Shown in pieces: positions 37,462 through 46,757 of a DNA stretch of 64,000 nucleotides. The stretch covers positions 124,001 to 188,000 of the forward strand of contig CALFMO010000028.1 in assembly GCA_937879855.1 (NCBI GenBank), in the 5' to 3' direction. A program made the position numbers and the translations under genes. The stretch is from an uncultured Acidobacteriaceae bacterium. Lineage in GTDB: Bacteria; Acidobacteriota; Terriglobia; Terriglobales; Acidobacteriaceae. Numbering within the stretch: position 1 is the first letter of the stretch; each line of letters begins with the position of its first letter. The notes under the pieces are model-generated. The model was not told the DNA's origin, made no database searches, and saw nothing but the letters and a program-made list of their open reading frames with translations.

Positions 37462-37778
37462 GCGCTCGGCTTAACTGCAAAGCTTACCTGTATCCGCCTG
37501 TCGTTAGACACCGAATACACTCGCGGCGTTGCATCCCGGCCTTCAGGGAAGTCGTGCAATGTGCGCGCGTGCTCTACAACCAAGTTCCTTCTATTTTCGC
37601 ATCTTTCGTTGGATTCTGCTAAGCGACGAATGGGTCACGACTTCGGTGTGTAAACATATGTAAATAGTGGTTTGGCGAGTTTCCGCATGGGGGCTGCGCC
37701 CCGTTGGCACTAACTAAAGGAACAGGTCTTAGTGTACATGGACCCAGTCCAGGTTTTCTGGCGCTCGCGGTCGCAATA
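37462..37778. other. intergenic region between TonB-like and cytochrome c genes
   Basis: About 317 bp between two minus-strand genes. No reading frame, hairpin terminator or repeat was identified. It must contain the TonB-gene promoter on the minus strand. Confidence 0.4.
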
Positions 37779-38792
37779 CTAGTTTTCGCTGCCGCTGCCG
37801 TGTTTCTGTTTGCAGAGCTTGCATTCGGTCGGCGCCTCTGAGTTGTCTACGCGATGCTTCACAGGTTTTGTGGTCCGAAGGAAGGCAAAGATCGCCTTGA
37901 GGTCGTCATCGGTTAGATTCTTGTAAACCATCACGGGCATGATCGGGCTTAGCTTGCGGGCTCTGACCAGTCCGGTGCGCATCACGTTCAAGAAAAGAGC
38001 CTCGTCGTAATATGAGATTCCAGATGGATCGGGCGTGATATTCGCACTCGCGACCGTGCCCCAGGGGCCTGTGAAGGGAAAGCCTCCGGCGAAGTCCATA
38101 CTGGAGACGTTTTGTCCCCGCACTTGAGCGGTATGGCAGTCGATACAACCGGCCTGGTCGACAAGATAGGTTCCGTATTTGAACTGGTCGAGGGAGGCAA
38201 CGTCGGCGACCGGCGCGGCAATCGGCTCGGGAGCGCTGCGGATCAGGTACTTTACGGGGAAAATGATTTCGGTGGCCGGAAGCTGGTTGTGGACAGCAGG
38301 CAGGGACCGAAGGTAGACCACAACGGACGCCACGTCCTCATCCGACATATTGCGGTAGTGTTGGTACGGCATAATGGGAAAAAGCGCGCGGCCATTGTGG
38401 CCGACGCCTTCGCGTATAGCGCGGGCCAGTTGATCATCAGTCCAACCGCCCGCTCCGGTTTCCTGATCAGGGGTAAGGTTAGGCGCCACGATGCGCCCGG
38501 GCAGACCAGCGTAGGGCAGAACCTCTCCGGAAGCTTCTTTGCCAGCCATTATCGGCGTGCCCGGGGCGGTCCAGTCATGCGGGCTGTGGCAATAGACGCA
38601 GCCGCTCAAACCCGTCACGATGTAGTGGCCTCGCTCGAGGCGTCGCTGCGTACGCTCGAATGTGCGGTTCGTGAGAGCACGCGCCTTCGGGCCGAGAAAC
38701 GGACTCCACCCGATGGTCGCCGTAATGCCGATAGCCAACAAGACGGCCAACGAACCTAATGCGGTGAAAAACCATTTCCAGAGTCGCCTCAC
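37779..38792 (-). CDS. membrane-anchored diheme cytochrome c
   Basis: A 337-aa protein with an N-terminal membrane anchor (WFFTALGSLAVLLAIGITATI) and two c-type heme sites, CVYCH and CIDCH, each followed by a cytochrome c fold with probable Met ligands (FPIMPYQHYRN and SPIMPVMVYKN). A third motif near the C-terminus is CKLCK, lacking the His and so not a heme site as written. The GTG start at 38792 follows AGGAGG at 10 nt; a longer ATG start lacks a site. The two-domain layout resembles subunits of periplasmic dehydrogenases. Its electron donor is unknown. Confidence 0.82.
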   Translation of the reverse strand: MRRLWKWFFTALGSLAVLLAIGITATIGWSPFLGPKARALTNRTFERTQRRLERGHYIVTGLSGCVYCHSPHDWTAPGTPIMAGKEASGEVLPYAGLPGRIVAPNLTPDQETGAGGWTDDQLARAIREGVGHNGRALFPIMPYQHYRNMSDEDVASVVVYLRSLPAVHNQLPATEIIFPVKYLIRSAPEPIAAPVADVASLDQFKYGTYLVDQAGCIDCHTAQVRGQNVSSMDFAGGFPFTGPWGTVASANITPDPSGISYYDEALFLNVMRTGLVRARKLSPIMPVMVYKNLTDDDLKAIFAFLRTTKPVKHRVDNSEAPTECKLCKQKHGSGSEN

Positions 38793-39001
38793 TTGAACAT
38801 TTCCTCCTTCGATAGCTGCCAACAATACCATGCCTTCAAAATCGGGCGTTGCGGTCTTCAATGATCCGAATGAGTTATACAGAATGTTTACGTCGCCGGG
38901 GGGGAATAACCGGGAGTCATCATGACCACCGCAACGACGAACATGAGGTGTGTCCGCGTAACTTCTTCACTTAAGTTAGCGCTTATGGTGGCTGCGCCCG
39001 T

Positions 39002-39026
39002 CGGACAGCCGGCGGCTGTCCCCACA
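39002..39026. repeat. palindromic repeat, GGACAGCCG type, copy 2 (intergenic)
   Basis: CGGACAGCC-GGC-GGCTGTCCCCACA is the inverse-orientation relative of the element in mutS2 at 31034-31061. It lies between the cytochrome gene start and the stop of the Gfo/Idh gene. Confidence 0.8.
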
Positions 39027-39046
39027 TAGGTCGTCTGCCGCTTGTT

Positions 39047-40075
39047 TTAGTGCTTGGCTCGAGCAATGCCGGCGAGGTCGATCTTCTTTTCGTGGTCGCG
39101 AATCGCCGCCACAATCTCAAGCGCCAGCGCCATCGCCCGGCGGCCATCTTCGAGCGGAACGACTGGCGCCGAGCGCTCACGGACCGAACGAAGAAACGAC
39201 TTGAGCTCGGCGTGCAGCGGTTCCTCGGAAGCGATCGATGGCTTGGTGACGCCAATCTGAGGATTCACGGTTGGCGTGCCGGGCTCCGGTCCATCCTGCC
39301 CGACAGTGAAGACCAATACTTCCTGCCGCCCGTAATCGAGCGAAATGTATTGCCGCGGCTGGAAAAAACGCAGCTTGCGCACACGTTCGGTGGAGACCCG
39401 GCTGGCCGTGAAGTTCGCGATGCAGCCCGATTCCAGCTCCAACCGCACATTCGCAATATCCACCTTCCCAGACAAAATTGGCAGCCCAACCGCGCGCACT
39501 TCTTTAACAGGCGACTTGGCGAATGCCAGCACAATGTCGAGATCGTGGATCATCAGATCAAGCACGACATCAACATCCAGCGATCGTGGAGTAAACACGC
39601 TGAGCCGGTGCACTTCGAAGAACATGGGCTTCGTCAGCAAGGGAACAGTGGCGCGCACGGCGGGATTGAAGCGCTCGAGATGCCCGACCTGTGCGATGCG
39701 TTTGTGCTTGGCAGCGAGCTCCACCAGTTCCTCAGCCTCAGCCAGAGTCGCTGATAGCGGCTTTTCAATGAGCACATCGATTCCGGCCTGCATCAATTCA
39801 CGCGCAACCGGCAGATGATGAACAGTGGGAGAGGCTACCGACGCGGCTTGCAGCTCGCGCTGCGTGGTTAGAGTAAGCATCTGCTGCACCGATCCAAAGG
39901 CTTCGCAGCCGAACTCGCGGGCTACGGCGTCGGCGCGGGCCGCATTCGGGTCCACCACTCCCAGCAACCGCACTGGCTCCCCTTGCTGTTCGAGTTCCTT
40001 GTACACTCGGGCATGATTTCGCCCAAAGACGCCCACGCCGACCACAGCGACGGAAATCGGATTTTGCGATGGCAG
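39047..40075 (-). CDS. Gfo/Idh/MocA family oxidoreductase
   Basis: About 340 aa. The N-terminal NAD(P)-binding motif is VAVVGVGVFGRNHARVY. The family motif EKPLSATLAEAEEL and the C-terminal domain helix motif LMIHDLDIVLAF follow. It is likely a UDP-sugar or sugar-derivative dehydrogenase, as genes of this type often sit near lpx genes in Acidobacteria. The start is uncertain: no ATG, GTG or TTG lies between the Rossmann strand and the divergent DUF486 gene. CTG at 40075 or 40126 are candidates; a GTG at 40270 would overlap that gene. Confidence 0.8.
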   Translation of the reverse strand: MPSQNPISVAVVGVGVFGRNHARVYKELEQQGEPVRLLGVVDPNAARADAVAREFGCEAFGSVQQMLTLTTQRELQAASVASPTVHHLPVARELMQAGIDVLIEKPLSATLAEAEELVELAAKHKRIAQVGHLERFNPAVRATVPLLTKPMFFEVHRLSVFTPRSLDVDVVLDLMIHDLDIVLAFAKSPVKEVRAVGLPILSGKVDIANVRLELESGCIANFTASRVSTERVRKLRFFQPRQYISLDYGRQEVLVFTVGQDGPEPGTPTVNPQIGVTKPSIASEEPLHAELKSFLRSVRERSAPVVPLEDGRRAMALALEIVAAIRDHEKKIDLAGIARAKH

Positions 40076-40207
40076 AAGAGATTCTCGAGGGCCGGTTGCC
40101 GGAGAGAAATTGTAAACGTAAACCAGGGAAAGAGCATCTGGATTAGCTCGCTGCTTCGGACGTTCCCGCGATTGAAAAATTAATTGCAGAAAGGATTGAA
40201 TCGCCCC

Positions 40208-40537
40208 ATGAGGACGATCGCGCTGCTGACAATCTCCAACATCTTCATGACATTCGCATGGTACGGACACCTGAAGTATCGCGAGGTGCCGCTTTACAAA
40301 GTCATTGTGGTGAGCTGGCTGATTGCTTTCTTTGAATATTGCTTTCAGGTGCCGGCGAACCGCATCGGCTCCTACGAATTCACTGCAGCGCAACTGAAGA
40401 CCATCCAGGAAGTGATCACTCTTACGGTCTTCGCCGCGTTTTCGGTGCTGTACCTGAAACAGCCCCTGCGCTGGAATTATGTTGCAGGCTTCGCCCTGAT
40501 CGTCCTGGCAGTGGCCGTGATTTTCAGAAAGTGGTGA
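40208..40537 (+). CDS. DUF486 family small membrane protein (DMT-like)
   Basis: A 109-aa protein with four hydrophobic helices (TIALLTISNIFMTFAWYGHL, IVVSWLIAFFEYCFQVP, ITLTVFAAFSVLYL, VAGFALIVLAVAVIF). These and the conserved EYCFQVPANRIG match DUF486. The family belongs to the drug/metabolite transporter fold but its role is not known. AAAGGA lies about 12 nt before the ATG. It is divergent from the Gfo/Idh gene. Confidence 0.88.
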   Translation: MRTIALLTISNIFMTFAWYGHLKYREVPLYKVIVVSWLIAFFEYCFQVPANRIGSYEFTAAQLKTIQEVITLTVFAAFSVLYLKQPLRWNYVAGFALIVLAVAVIFRKW

Positions 40538-40543
40538 AAAAAG

Positions 40544-40623
40544 GGTCTTGGGTCTTGGGCTTTAGGTGTTAGGTCGGGGACTCTGCTCTGAGATCGAACT
40601 CCTAATACCTAAGACCTAAAGCC
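40544..40623. repeat. word-repeat stretch with inverted ends
   Basis: GGGTCTTGGGTCTTGGGCTTTAG and a later CTAATACCTAAGACCTAAAG form an imperfect inverted pair between the convergent DUF486 and DinB genes. It may work as a bidirectional terminator. Similar word repeats occur at 48063-48172, 53943-53982 and 59717-59747. Confidence 0.55.
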
Positions 40624-41100
40624 GGCTTTTTTCAGAATCGCAATCTGCCCCGCATGATAAAGCTCGTGCTGCGCGATCCCGTGCAGCATGTGATAGAAGG
40701 CGTAACGCTTCCCGGGAACACGGTCTCTGAGGCGCGATTCGGGCAACGCAGCGACGGTTCTAACGAGCCGATCGTGCGTGCGTTTCGCCGCCGAGACGGC
40801 CTGGCGCCACGCATCTTCCGTCGTTGTCAACACAGGCGGAAAATTTGCTTCACCGGTGGGTTGGCATATTTCTCCACTTAGACGAGTGAGCGCGGCGCCA
40901 TCCCAAACCGCAACGTGCAGCACAAGCTCCCAAACGCTGTGAACCTCAGGCAGCGGTTTGGCTGCGGCCGTGGCCGCATCCACATCCTGCAGCAGTTCAA
41001 GCAGCGCAGGCCCGTGCCACGCATTGCCGTGAAAGGCGCGACGAAGTTGGTCGGCGATGCGAACAGCGTCGGGCCGCACGTTCGTACGTTTCGATGTCAT
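40609..41100 (-). CDS. DinB family protein
   Basis: A 163-aa four-helix-bundle protein. Likely metal-binding histidines are in HSVWELVLHVAVWD and in HGIAQHELYHAGQIAIL near the C-terminus. The DinB/YfiT superfamily includes thiol-dependent transferases and many uncharacterised members; no substrate can be assigned. The start ATG overlaps the lpxI stop by 4 bp (ATGA), so it is translationally coupled to lpxI, which is curious for a DinB protein. Confidence 0.85.
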   Translation of the reverse strand: MTSKRTNVRPDAVRIADQLRRAFHGNAWHGPALLELLQDVDAATAAAKPLPEVHSVWELVLHVAVWDGAALTRLSGEICQPTGEANFPPVLTTTEDAWRQAVSAAKRTHDRLVRTVAALPESRLRDRVPGKRYAFYHMLHGIAQHELYHAGQIAILKKAGFRS

Positions 41101-41954
41101 TCGTAACTTCCCTCTGCGACGATCGCAATCCCCGCAGCATTCGCCGCATCAATTACCTTCTGTCCGTCAAGCAGCAGGCATTTCCCCGCGTCCACAGCAA
41201 GACAAGTCGCTCCAGCCGCCCGCATTACTTCGATCGTCTTCACTCCGATCACGGGCACATCAAAACGCATATCCTGATTCGGCTTGGCGATCTTTACCAC
41301 GGTTAAAGTCCGGCTGAGCGTGGACGCATCGCCGTGCAGCGATCTCATAATCTGTCCGGCGCGTTCAACGGTGGCGTCGGTGCCTTCCATAGCTTCGACG
41401 GCGACGCACGCCGATTCGGCGATCACGACCGTCTGTCCAATGTCGTGCTGCGCCAACTTGCTGGCCACAACGCGACCATACTCGATGTTCTTGCGTTCCT
41501 GCTCGCTCGGTTCGCGCTGCGTCAGCACACCGGACTTCACCAACAGGGGCTCGAGTAGCCAGGTCGATTTTTCCAGTGTGATGCCTTCATCGGCCAGTAC
41601 TTTTGCCACCGCGCCCAAAAGCGAATCTGTGTTGCGTGTCGTCAGCGAAAGCAACAGCTTGGCCAGTCGCCAATCCGGACGGATGCTGGAAAAAATCTGC
41701 TTGTGCCTGACCTGCCCGGCCATTATGGCGCGCCGCACGCCTTCCTGCTGGAAGGTCTCGATGAGCTTCGACAATTCTCCCAGTGAAAGCCAGTGCACTG
41801 CCGCGGCACCGTGTGTTTCGATTTCCGGAAAGGCCTCTTCCTGGATTGCGGCCACCACAACTTCGTATCCCTGAGCGCGAGCCGCCTCGAGTACGAGGAA
41901 CGGGAACTTGCCGTTGCCGGCGATGAGGCCAAGTTTTTCGTTCTGAACAGACAT
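41097..41954 (-). CDS. lpxI: UDP-2,3-diacylglucosamine diphosphatase LpxI
   Basis: A 285-aa DUF1009 protein. Characteristic segments are LGLIAGNGKFPFLVLEAARAQG at the N-terminus, AIMAGQVRHK, and AVDAGKCLLLDGQKVIDAANAAGI at the C-terminus. LpxI hydrolyses UDP-2,3-diacylglucosamine to lipid X in lipid A synthesis and stands in for LpxH. It lies downstream of the fabZ and lpxA genes on the same strand, but the pepF gene on the opposite strand separates them. The conserved order in relatives is often uninterrupted. Confidence 0.93.
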   Translation of the reverse strand: MSVQNEKLGLIAGNGKFPFLVLEAARAQGYEVVVAAIQEEAFPEIETHGAAAVHWLSLGELSKLIETFQQEGVRRAIMAGQVRHKQIFSSIRPDWRLAKLLLSLTTRNTDSLLGAVAKVLADEGITLEKSTWLLEPLLVKSGVLTQREPSEQERKNIEYGRVVASKLAQHDIGQTVVIAESACVAVEAMEGTDATVERAGQIMRSLHGDASTLSRTLTVVKIAKPNQDMRFDVPVIGVKTIEVMRAAGATCLAVDAGKCLLLDGQKVIDAANAAGIAIVAEGSYE

Positions 41955-42155
41955 GAAATAGCTATTGACTAAGGAGATCGCCGAGTCAGTCTAGCACTTA
42001 AGATCAAAAAGAATCGCTCCCCGCGGGGTTATGGAAACGCGTCAAGGCGGCGCCAATGGATATAATTTGTCTTCACTAAACTTGACGGCCACCAAGCTCT
42101 GAATCCAGCTTCACTTTTTCCTTGGATCTCGTCTAATTGCGAAGGAGTAGCGCCA

Positions 42156-44069
42156 ATGCCTATCACGACCTCAACTGCCCTGCGCCATCTGCCGGGCGCG
42201 CTTGTTCTGTTCGCCGCCTCAACGCTGATTTCGCAGGCCCAGGAGCACGATCGCAGCAAAGTGCCCGACGAGTACAAGTGGGATCTGAGCGCGATTTATC
42301 CGTCTGACCAGGCGTGGCGCGCGGCCAAGGAAAAGCTAGCGGCTGAGTTGCCGAAGCTCCGGCAGTTTCAGGGTACTCTGGCGTCCTCCGCGTCCCGATT
42401 GGTGGACGCACTCGAGACGCAAAGTAATTTCGACAAAGAGCTCACGCGATTGTTCGTGTATGCGGGCTCGAGTTCCGATCAGGACACCCGCGTTAGCACC
42501 TATCAGGGCATGCAGCAGGAAGTAATTCAACTCGGGTCTGTCCTAGGAACGGAAAGCGCATTCATCGAGCCCGAGATTCTCAAAATGGATAACGCGGCCA
42601 TCGAGCGATTTCTCGCGCAAGAGCCAAGGTTGCATGTTTTTCGGCATTACCTCGAGGACATCGCGCGCCGCCGCGCTCACACGCTCAGCAACGCGGAGGA
42701 GAAATTGCTGGCTGCTTCCTCCGTCATGGCGAGCGGGCCATCCAGTGTGTTCGGCATCTTTGCCGATGCTGATTTCCCGTATCCTTCCGTCACGTTAAGC
42801 GACGGCAAGACCGTCAAGTTGGACAAGGCGGCATTTTCGCTTCACCGCGCTTCGCCCTCGCGCGAGGATCGGCAGAAAGTCATGGAAGCCTTTTTCACGG
42901 CTCTGGGAAAATATCGCGGCACCTTTGGCTCGATGATGAACTCCAATGTGCAAGGATCGGTGTTCTACGCGCACGCGCGCAATTACGAGACCTCTTTGCA
43001 AGCTGCCCTCGACCAGCCCAACATTCCAGTGTCGGTGTATTCGAGGCTCGTAGACGGAGTCAATCGCAATCTGCCCACGTTTCAACGCTACCTGAAACTT
43101 CGCAAACGCATGATGGGACTTTCCGAACTCCATTATTACGATCTGTATGCTCCGCTTGTATCTTCGGTCGACACAAAGTACTCGGTCGACGTCGCCGAAC
43201 GCAACATCCTGGAAGCCCTTGCGCCGCTTGGCCCCGAATACGCCGCGGGAGCGAAGCGCGCCTTCACCGAACGCTGGATTGACATGTATCCCACCGAAGG
43301 TAAAACCGCCGGAGCGTATTCGAATGGCGCGGCTTACGACGTCCATCCCTACATGCTGCTGAACTACAACGGGAAGTACGACGACATGAGCACGCTGGCC
43401 CACGAACTCGGACATACCATGCACAGCTACTTCTCGAATAAAACCCAGCCCTATCCGTTGTCTGCCTATCCCATTTTCGTAGCGGAAGTCGCTTCCACTT
43501 TCAACGAGGCTCTGCTCATCGATGCCATGCTGAAGAAGATCAAAGACGACGCCACCCGGCTTTCCTTACTGGGGAACTATCTGGAGAGCATCAAGGGCAC
43601 GGTTTTCCGGCAGACTCAGTTTGCGGAATTTGAGCTGCGCATGCATGAAATGGTGGAAAAAGGGCAACCTCTCACGGGCGACGCTCTTTCGAAACTGTAC
43701 AGCGAGATCGTCAAGAAGTACTACGGCCACGATCAAGGTGTCTGCATTGTGGATGATTACATTGCAAACGAGTGGGCCTTGATTCCCCACTTCTACAACT
43801 CGTTTTACGTGTTTCAATATGCAACGTCATTCACTGCATCTTCTGCATTGTCTGAAAAAGTACTGTCGGGTGATCCGGGAGCCACCGAGCGATACCTGAA
43901 ATTTATTTCGGCTGGCAAATCGAAATATCCGATCGACCTGCTGAAGGACGCAGGCGTTGACATGACGACCGACGAACCGCTGGAGCTGACGGTCAAGAAG
44001 ATGAATCGAGTGATGGACGAGATGGAGAGATTGCTGGACAAAAAGGGAACAGCAGCGGCGGGAAACTAA
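42156..44069 (+). CDS. pepF: oligoendopeptidase F (M3B), with signal peptide
   Basis: A 637-aa zinc peptidase. HELGH lies near residue 415 in LAHELGHTMHSYFS; the downstream metal ligand is in the segment AEVASTFNEALL. PepF is usually cytoplasmic, but this one begins with a signal-like stretch (GALVLFAASTLISQAQ), which suggests export. GAAGGAG lies 8 nt before the ATG. It is convergent with lpxA and divergent from lpxI. Confidence 0.9.
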   Translation: MPITTSTALRHLPGALVLFAASTLISQAQEHDRSKVPDEYKWDLSAIYPSDQAWRAAKEKLAAELPKLRQFQGTLASSASRLVDALETQSNFDKELTRLFVYAGSSSDQDTRVSTYQGMQQEVIQLGSVLGTESAFIEPEILKMDNAAIERFLAQEPRLHVFRHYLEDIARRRAHTLSNAEEKLLAASSVMASGPSSVFGIFADADFPYPSVTLSDGKTVKLDKAAFSLHRASPSREDRQKVMEAFFTALGKYRGTFGSMMNSNVQGSVFYAHARNYETSLQAALDQPNIPVSVYSRLVDGVNRNLPTFQRYLKLRKRMMGLSELHYYDLYAPLVSSVDTKYSVDVAERNILEALAPLGPEYAAGAKRAFTERWIDMYPTEGKTAGAYSNGAAYDVHPYMLLNYNGKYDDMSTLAHELGHTMHSYFSNKTQPYPLSAYPIFVAEVASTFNEALLIDAMLKKIKDDATRLSLLGNYLESIKGTVFRQTQFAEFELRMHEMVEKGQPLTGDALSKLYSEIVKKYYGHDQGVCIVDDYIANEWALIPHFYNSFYVFQYATSFTASSALSEKVLSGDPGATERYLKFISAGKSKYPIDLLKDAGVDMTTDEPLELTVKKMNRVMDEMERLLDKKGTAAAGN

Positions 44070-44078
44070 GTGGGCAGT

Positions 44079-44885
44079 CTATTTGATGATTCCTCGCTCC
44101 GAGGCCTCGATGAACTGAATCAACATGTCGACATCCTGGCTGCGGTCCGGTTCCGACTTTAGCCTTTCCAGAGCCTGCGACGTGTTCATCTTTGAGGCCA
44201 GCAGAATCTTGTAGGCGTGATGAATTTTCGCGATCCGCTCTTTTGAGAATCCCCGCCGTTGCAGCCCTACTTTATTCATCAGGTAGGCATGAGTCTCGCG
44301 AGCGGCTGACGTCATCGAGAAAGGCAGCACATCCTGGGTGATCGTCGTTCCGCCGCCAATGTAGGAGTGCGCTCCAATACGCACGAACTGGTGAACTGGA
44401 CATAACGCTCCGACCACCGCCCATTCTTCCACCGTCACATGCCCCCCCAGCGTCGCGCCGTTCACCAGCATCACGTGATCCTCGATCACGCAATCGTGGC
44501 CGACGTGCGTGTACGCCATGATCAACAGATGGCTGCCGACCTTGGTCAGCCCGCCGCCCTTCACCGTGCCGCGATTGATGGTGACGCACTCGCGGATTTC
44601 GTTGTGAGCGCCGATTTCAAGCCGCGTTGGCTCGCCTTGGTAGGTGACATCCTGCGGCGCCATGCCGATGGCGCAAAACGGAAAGAACTGATTGTTAGCG
44701 CCGATTTTCGTGGGCCCATCGATCACCACATGCGAAGCTAGACGGCAGTCCTCACCCAGTTCGACGTCGGCGCCGATCACGCAATAGGGCCCGATTTTGC
44801 AGGACACAGGAATCTTCGCGCGTGCATCGATAATCGCGGTGGAATGGATGTTCCCGGAAACTGAAGTTTTAGGCGATGGATTCAT
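44079..44885 (-). CDS. lpxA: UDP-N-acetylglucosamine acyltransferase
   Basis: A 268-aa left-handed beta-helix protein made of hexapeptide repeats (IHSTAIIDARAKIPVSCKIG onward). The catalytic-type His lies in AYTHVGHDC, and the C-terminal helical tail follows LMNKVGLQRRGFSKE. It transfers the 3-hydroxyacyl chain to UDP-GlcNAc as the first step of lipid A synthesis. It follows fabZ by 36 bp on the same strand, the conserved fabZ-lpxA order. Confidence 0.96.
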   Translation of the reverse strand: MNPSPKTSVSGNIHSTAIIDARAKIPVSCKIGPYCVIGADVELGEDCRLASHVVIDGPTKIGANNQFFPFCAIGMAPQDVTYQGEPTRLEIGAHNEIRECVTINRGTVKGGGLTKVGSHLLIMAYTHVGHDCVIEDHVMLVNGATLGGHVTVEEWAVVGALCPVHQFVRIGAHSYIGGGTTITQDVLPFSMTSAARETHAYLMNKVGLQRRGFSKERIAKIHHAYKILLASKMNTSQALERLKSEPDRSQDVDMLIQFIEASERGIIK

Positions 44886-44921
44886 GAAGTCGTTGGCGAT
44901 CGGGTGCCGCGCCGGCAGCGG

Positions 44922-45458
44922 CTATCCGGCATTGCTGTCTCCGCCGTCCGATCCCCGGCCGCGCGCGCTGTCGACCAACTGGCACGAAACAATCGCTTCG
45001 GCAACTCGTTTCTCACCCACGTAGGCATAGCCTTGCATCTTCGCGGCGGTCATGCCGGGCACCGAGCGCCAGCCGGTTACTTCCACTTCCAAACGCAACT
45101 GGTCGCCCGGGCTGACCGGCCTGCGGAATTTGGCGCGATCGATTCCGGTAAACATCATGACTTTGTCGCTGCGATCTTCGACCTCGGTCAGCAGCAACGC
45201 GCCGCCCGCCTGCGCGATCGCTTCCACGATCAGCACCCCCGGCATGATGGGAAGTCCGGGAAAATGTCCGTTGAAGAATGGTTCGTTGATAGTCACATTC
45301 TTGATGGCAACGATCCGCTTCTTGCGCTCCAGATCAAGCACCCGGTCGATCAGCAGCAAAGGATAACGGTGCGGCAGAATCTTCAGAATCTGGTGGATAT
45401 CGAGCCCGGCCTTCGCCGAGTCGGGCGAAGATTCCGTCACAGGGATGCTCTTATTCAT
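44922..45458 (-). CDS. fabZ: 3-hydroxyacyl-ACP dehydratase FabZ
   Basis: A 178-aa hot-dog-fold dehydratase. The catalytic His and Glu are in FFNGHFPGLPIMPGVLIVEA, and the N-terminal ILPHRYPLLLIDRV is diagnostic. It dehydrates 3-hydroxyacyl-ACP, the same intermediate that LpxA uses, which explains their linkage. The C-terminus is about 20 residues longer than usual (SARGRGSDGGDSNAG) and is likely disordered. Confidence 0.95.
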   Translation of the reverse strand: MNKSIPVTESSPDSAKAGLDIHQILKILPHRYPLLLIDRVLDLERKKRIVAIKNVTINEPFFNGHFPGLPIMPGVLIVEAIAQAGGALLLTEVEDRSDKVMMFTGIDRAKFRRPVSPGDQLRLEVEVTGWRSVPGMTAAKMQGYAYVGEKRVAEAIVSCQLVDSARGRGSDGGDSNAG

Positions 45459-45561
45459 GGTTTTCTTAAAACGGTTCGTCTCAAAACAGCTTGAAGATTA
45501 TACTGTACGACTTGCGCCCGCAGGTGCTTTCCCTTGCCCCGGGCCGGAGATCAGCCACGAG

Positions 45562-46755
45562 ATGCCGGGCCGGAGAACAGCAGGTTCGAAGCGATCGGAT
45601 CGAGCCGGAACTCATTCCCAATTGAACGAGCGGTTGCGCTACTTCGAAGCGCGGCAGGAAGAGATTGTCCAGACAATTCGCGAGTTTGTCGAGATCGAAT
45701 CTCCCAGCGACAACAAACTGGCCGCCGACCGCATGGGCACGTTGCTCGCCGCAAAGTTCGAAACCCGCGGCGGACGCGCGCGCGTGCATCGCGCCGAGAA
45801 CTACGCCGATAGTATTCAGATCGACTTTCCAGGACGCGAAAAAATCAAGCCGGTTCTTCTGCTTGGCCACTTCGACACGGTCTATCCGCTGGGAACGCTG
45901 GAGGCCATGCCCTGCAGAGTTGAGAACGACCGCCTGCACGGCCCCGGTGTGCTTGACATGAAGTCGGGCATCGCGCTCATGCTGTATGCAATCGAAGCGC
46001 TGCAAGCATGGAATGCGTGCCTGCTGCGCCCAGTCAGCGTGTTTCTGGTTTCAGACGAGGAGGTGGGCAGCTATTCTTCTCGCAAAATAACTGAAGCATT
46101 GGCCCGCGAATCGGCTGCCGTGCTCGTACTCGAACCCGCAGGCCCTCGCGGCGCCGTGAAAACTGCGCGCAAAGGCGTGGGCGAATACATCCTGAATGTG
46201 AAGGGAATCGCCGCACATGCCGGCCTCGATCCCGGCAAGGGACATAGCGCGATCATCGAACTCGCCCGACAAGTCACCGCTGTCTCGAAACTCAATGACT
46301 TCCGACGCGGTATTTCTGTGAACCCTGGAGTGATTTATGGTGGAACTCGTACCAACGTGATCGCAGCCCAGGCCAGCGTCGAAATCGACGTGCGCATCAA
46401 GGAAGCGAAGCAGGCTGCGATCCTCGATCGCAAATTTCGTTCCTTGAAGCCCTTCGACAATCATTGCAAACTCAGCGTCCAGGGAGGCGTTAACCGTATG
46501 CCTATGGAGCGGAACGCCGGCGTTGCAGCGCTCTACAAGAAAGCGCAGGCGATCGCGAAGCAGATTAACTGGAAACTCGAAGAGGCAGCGGTGGGCGGAG
46601 GCTCGGACGGAAACTTCACCGCGGGCATTGGCATTCCGACGCTCGATGGCATGGGCGGGTATGGCGACGGAGCTCACGCCCTCCACGAACACATCATCAT
46701 ATCTGAGTTGCCGCGCCGGGCCCTACTTCTGGCCGGAATGATCGAGAGCATCTGA
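45562..46755 (+). CDS. M20 family metallopeptidase (carboxypeptidase G2-like)
   Basis: A predicted 397-aa enzyme with two-zinc ligand positions: LLGHFDTVYPLG, GPGVLDMKSG, the Glu pair in VSDEEVGS, and a His near the C-terminus (HALHEHI). An Ala/Gly-rich dimerisation domain lies in the middle. The family cleaves C-terminal residues or acyl-amino acids. The ATG at 45562 was chosen, because the longer frame from 45445 runs back over the fabZ start and has no family character. It stands alone between divergent and convergent genes. Confidence 0.85.
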   Translation: MPGRRTAGSKRSDRAGTHSQLNERLRYFEARQEEIVQTIREFVEIESPSDNKLAADRMGTLLAAKFETRGGRARVHRAENYADSIQIDFPGREKIKPVLLLGHFDTVYPLGTLEAMPCRVENDRLHGPGVLDMKSGIALMLYAIEALQAWNACLLRPVSVFLVSDEEVGSYSSRKITEALARESAAVLVLEPAGPRGAVKTARKGVGEYILNVKGIAAHAGLDPGKGHSAIIELARQVTAVSKLNDFRRGISVNPGVIYGGTRTNVIAAQASVEIDVRIKEAKQAAILDRKFRSLKPFDNHCKLSVQGGVNRMPMERNAGVAALYKKAQAIAKQINWKLEEAAVGGGSDGNFTAGIGIPTLDGMGGYGDGAHALHEHIIISELPRRALLLAGMIESI

Positions 46756-46757
46756 AA

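Noticed and set aside
45445..45561. N-terminal extension of the M20 peptidase overlapping fabZ
   Set aside because: It overlaps the divergent fabZ start and has no counterpart in the family.
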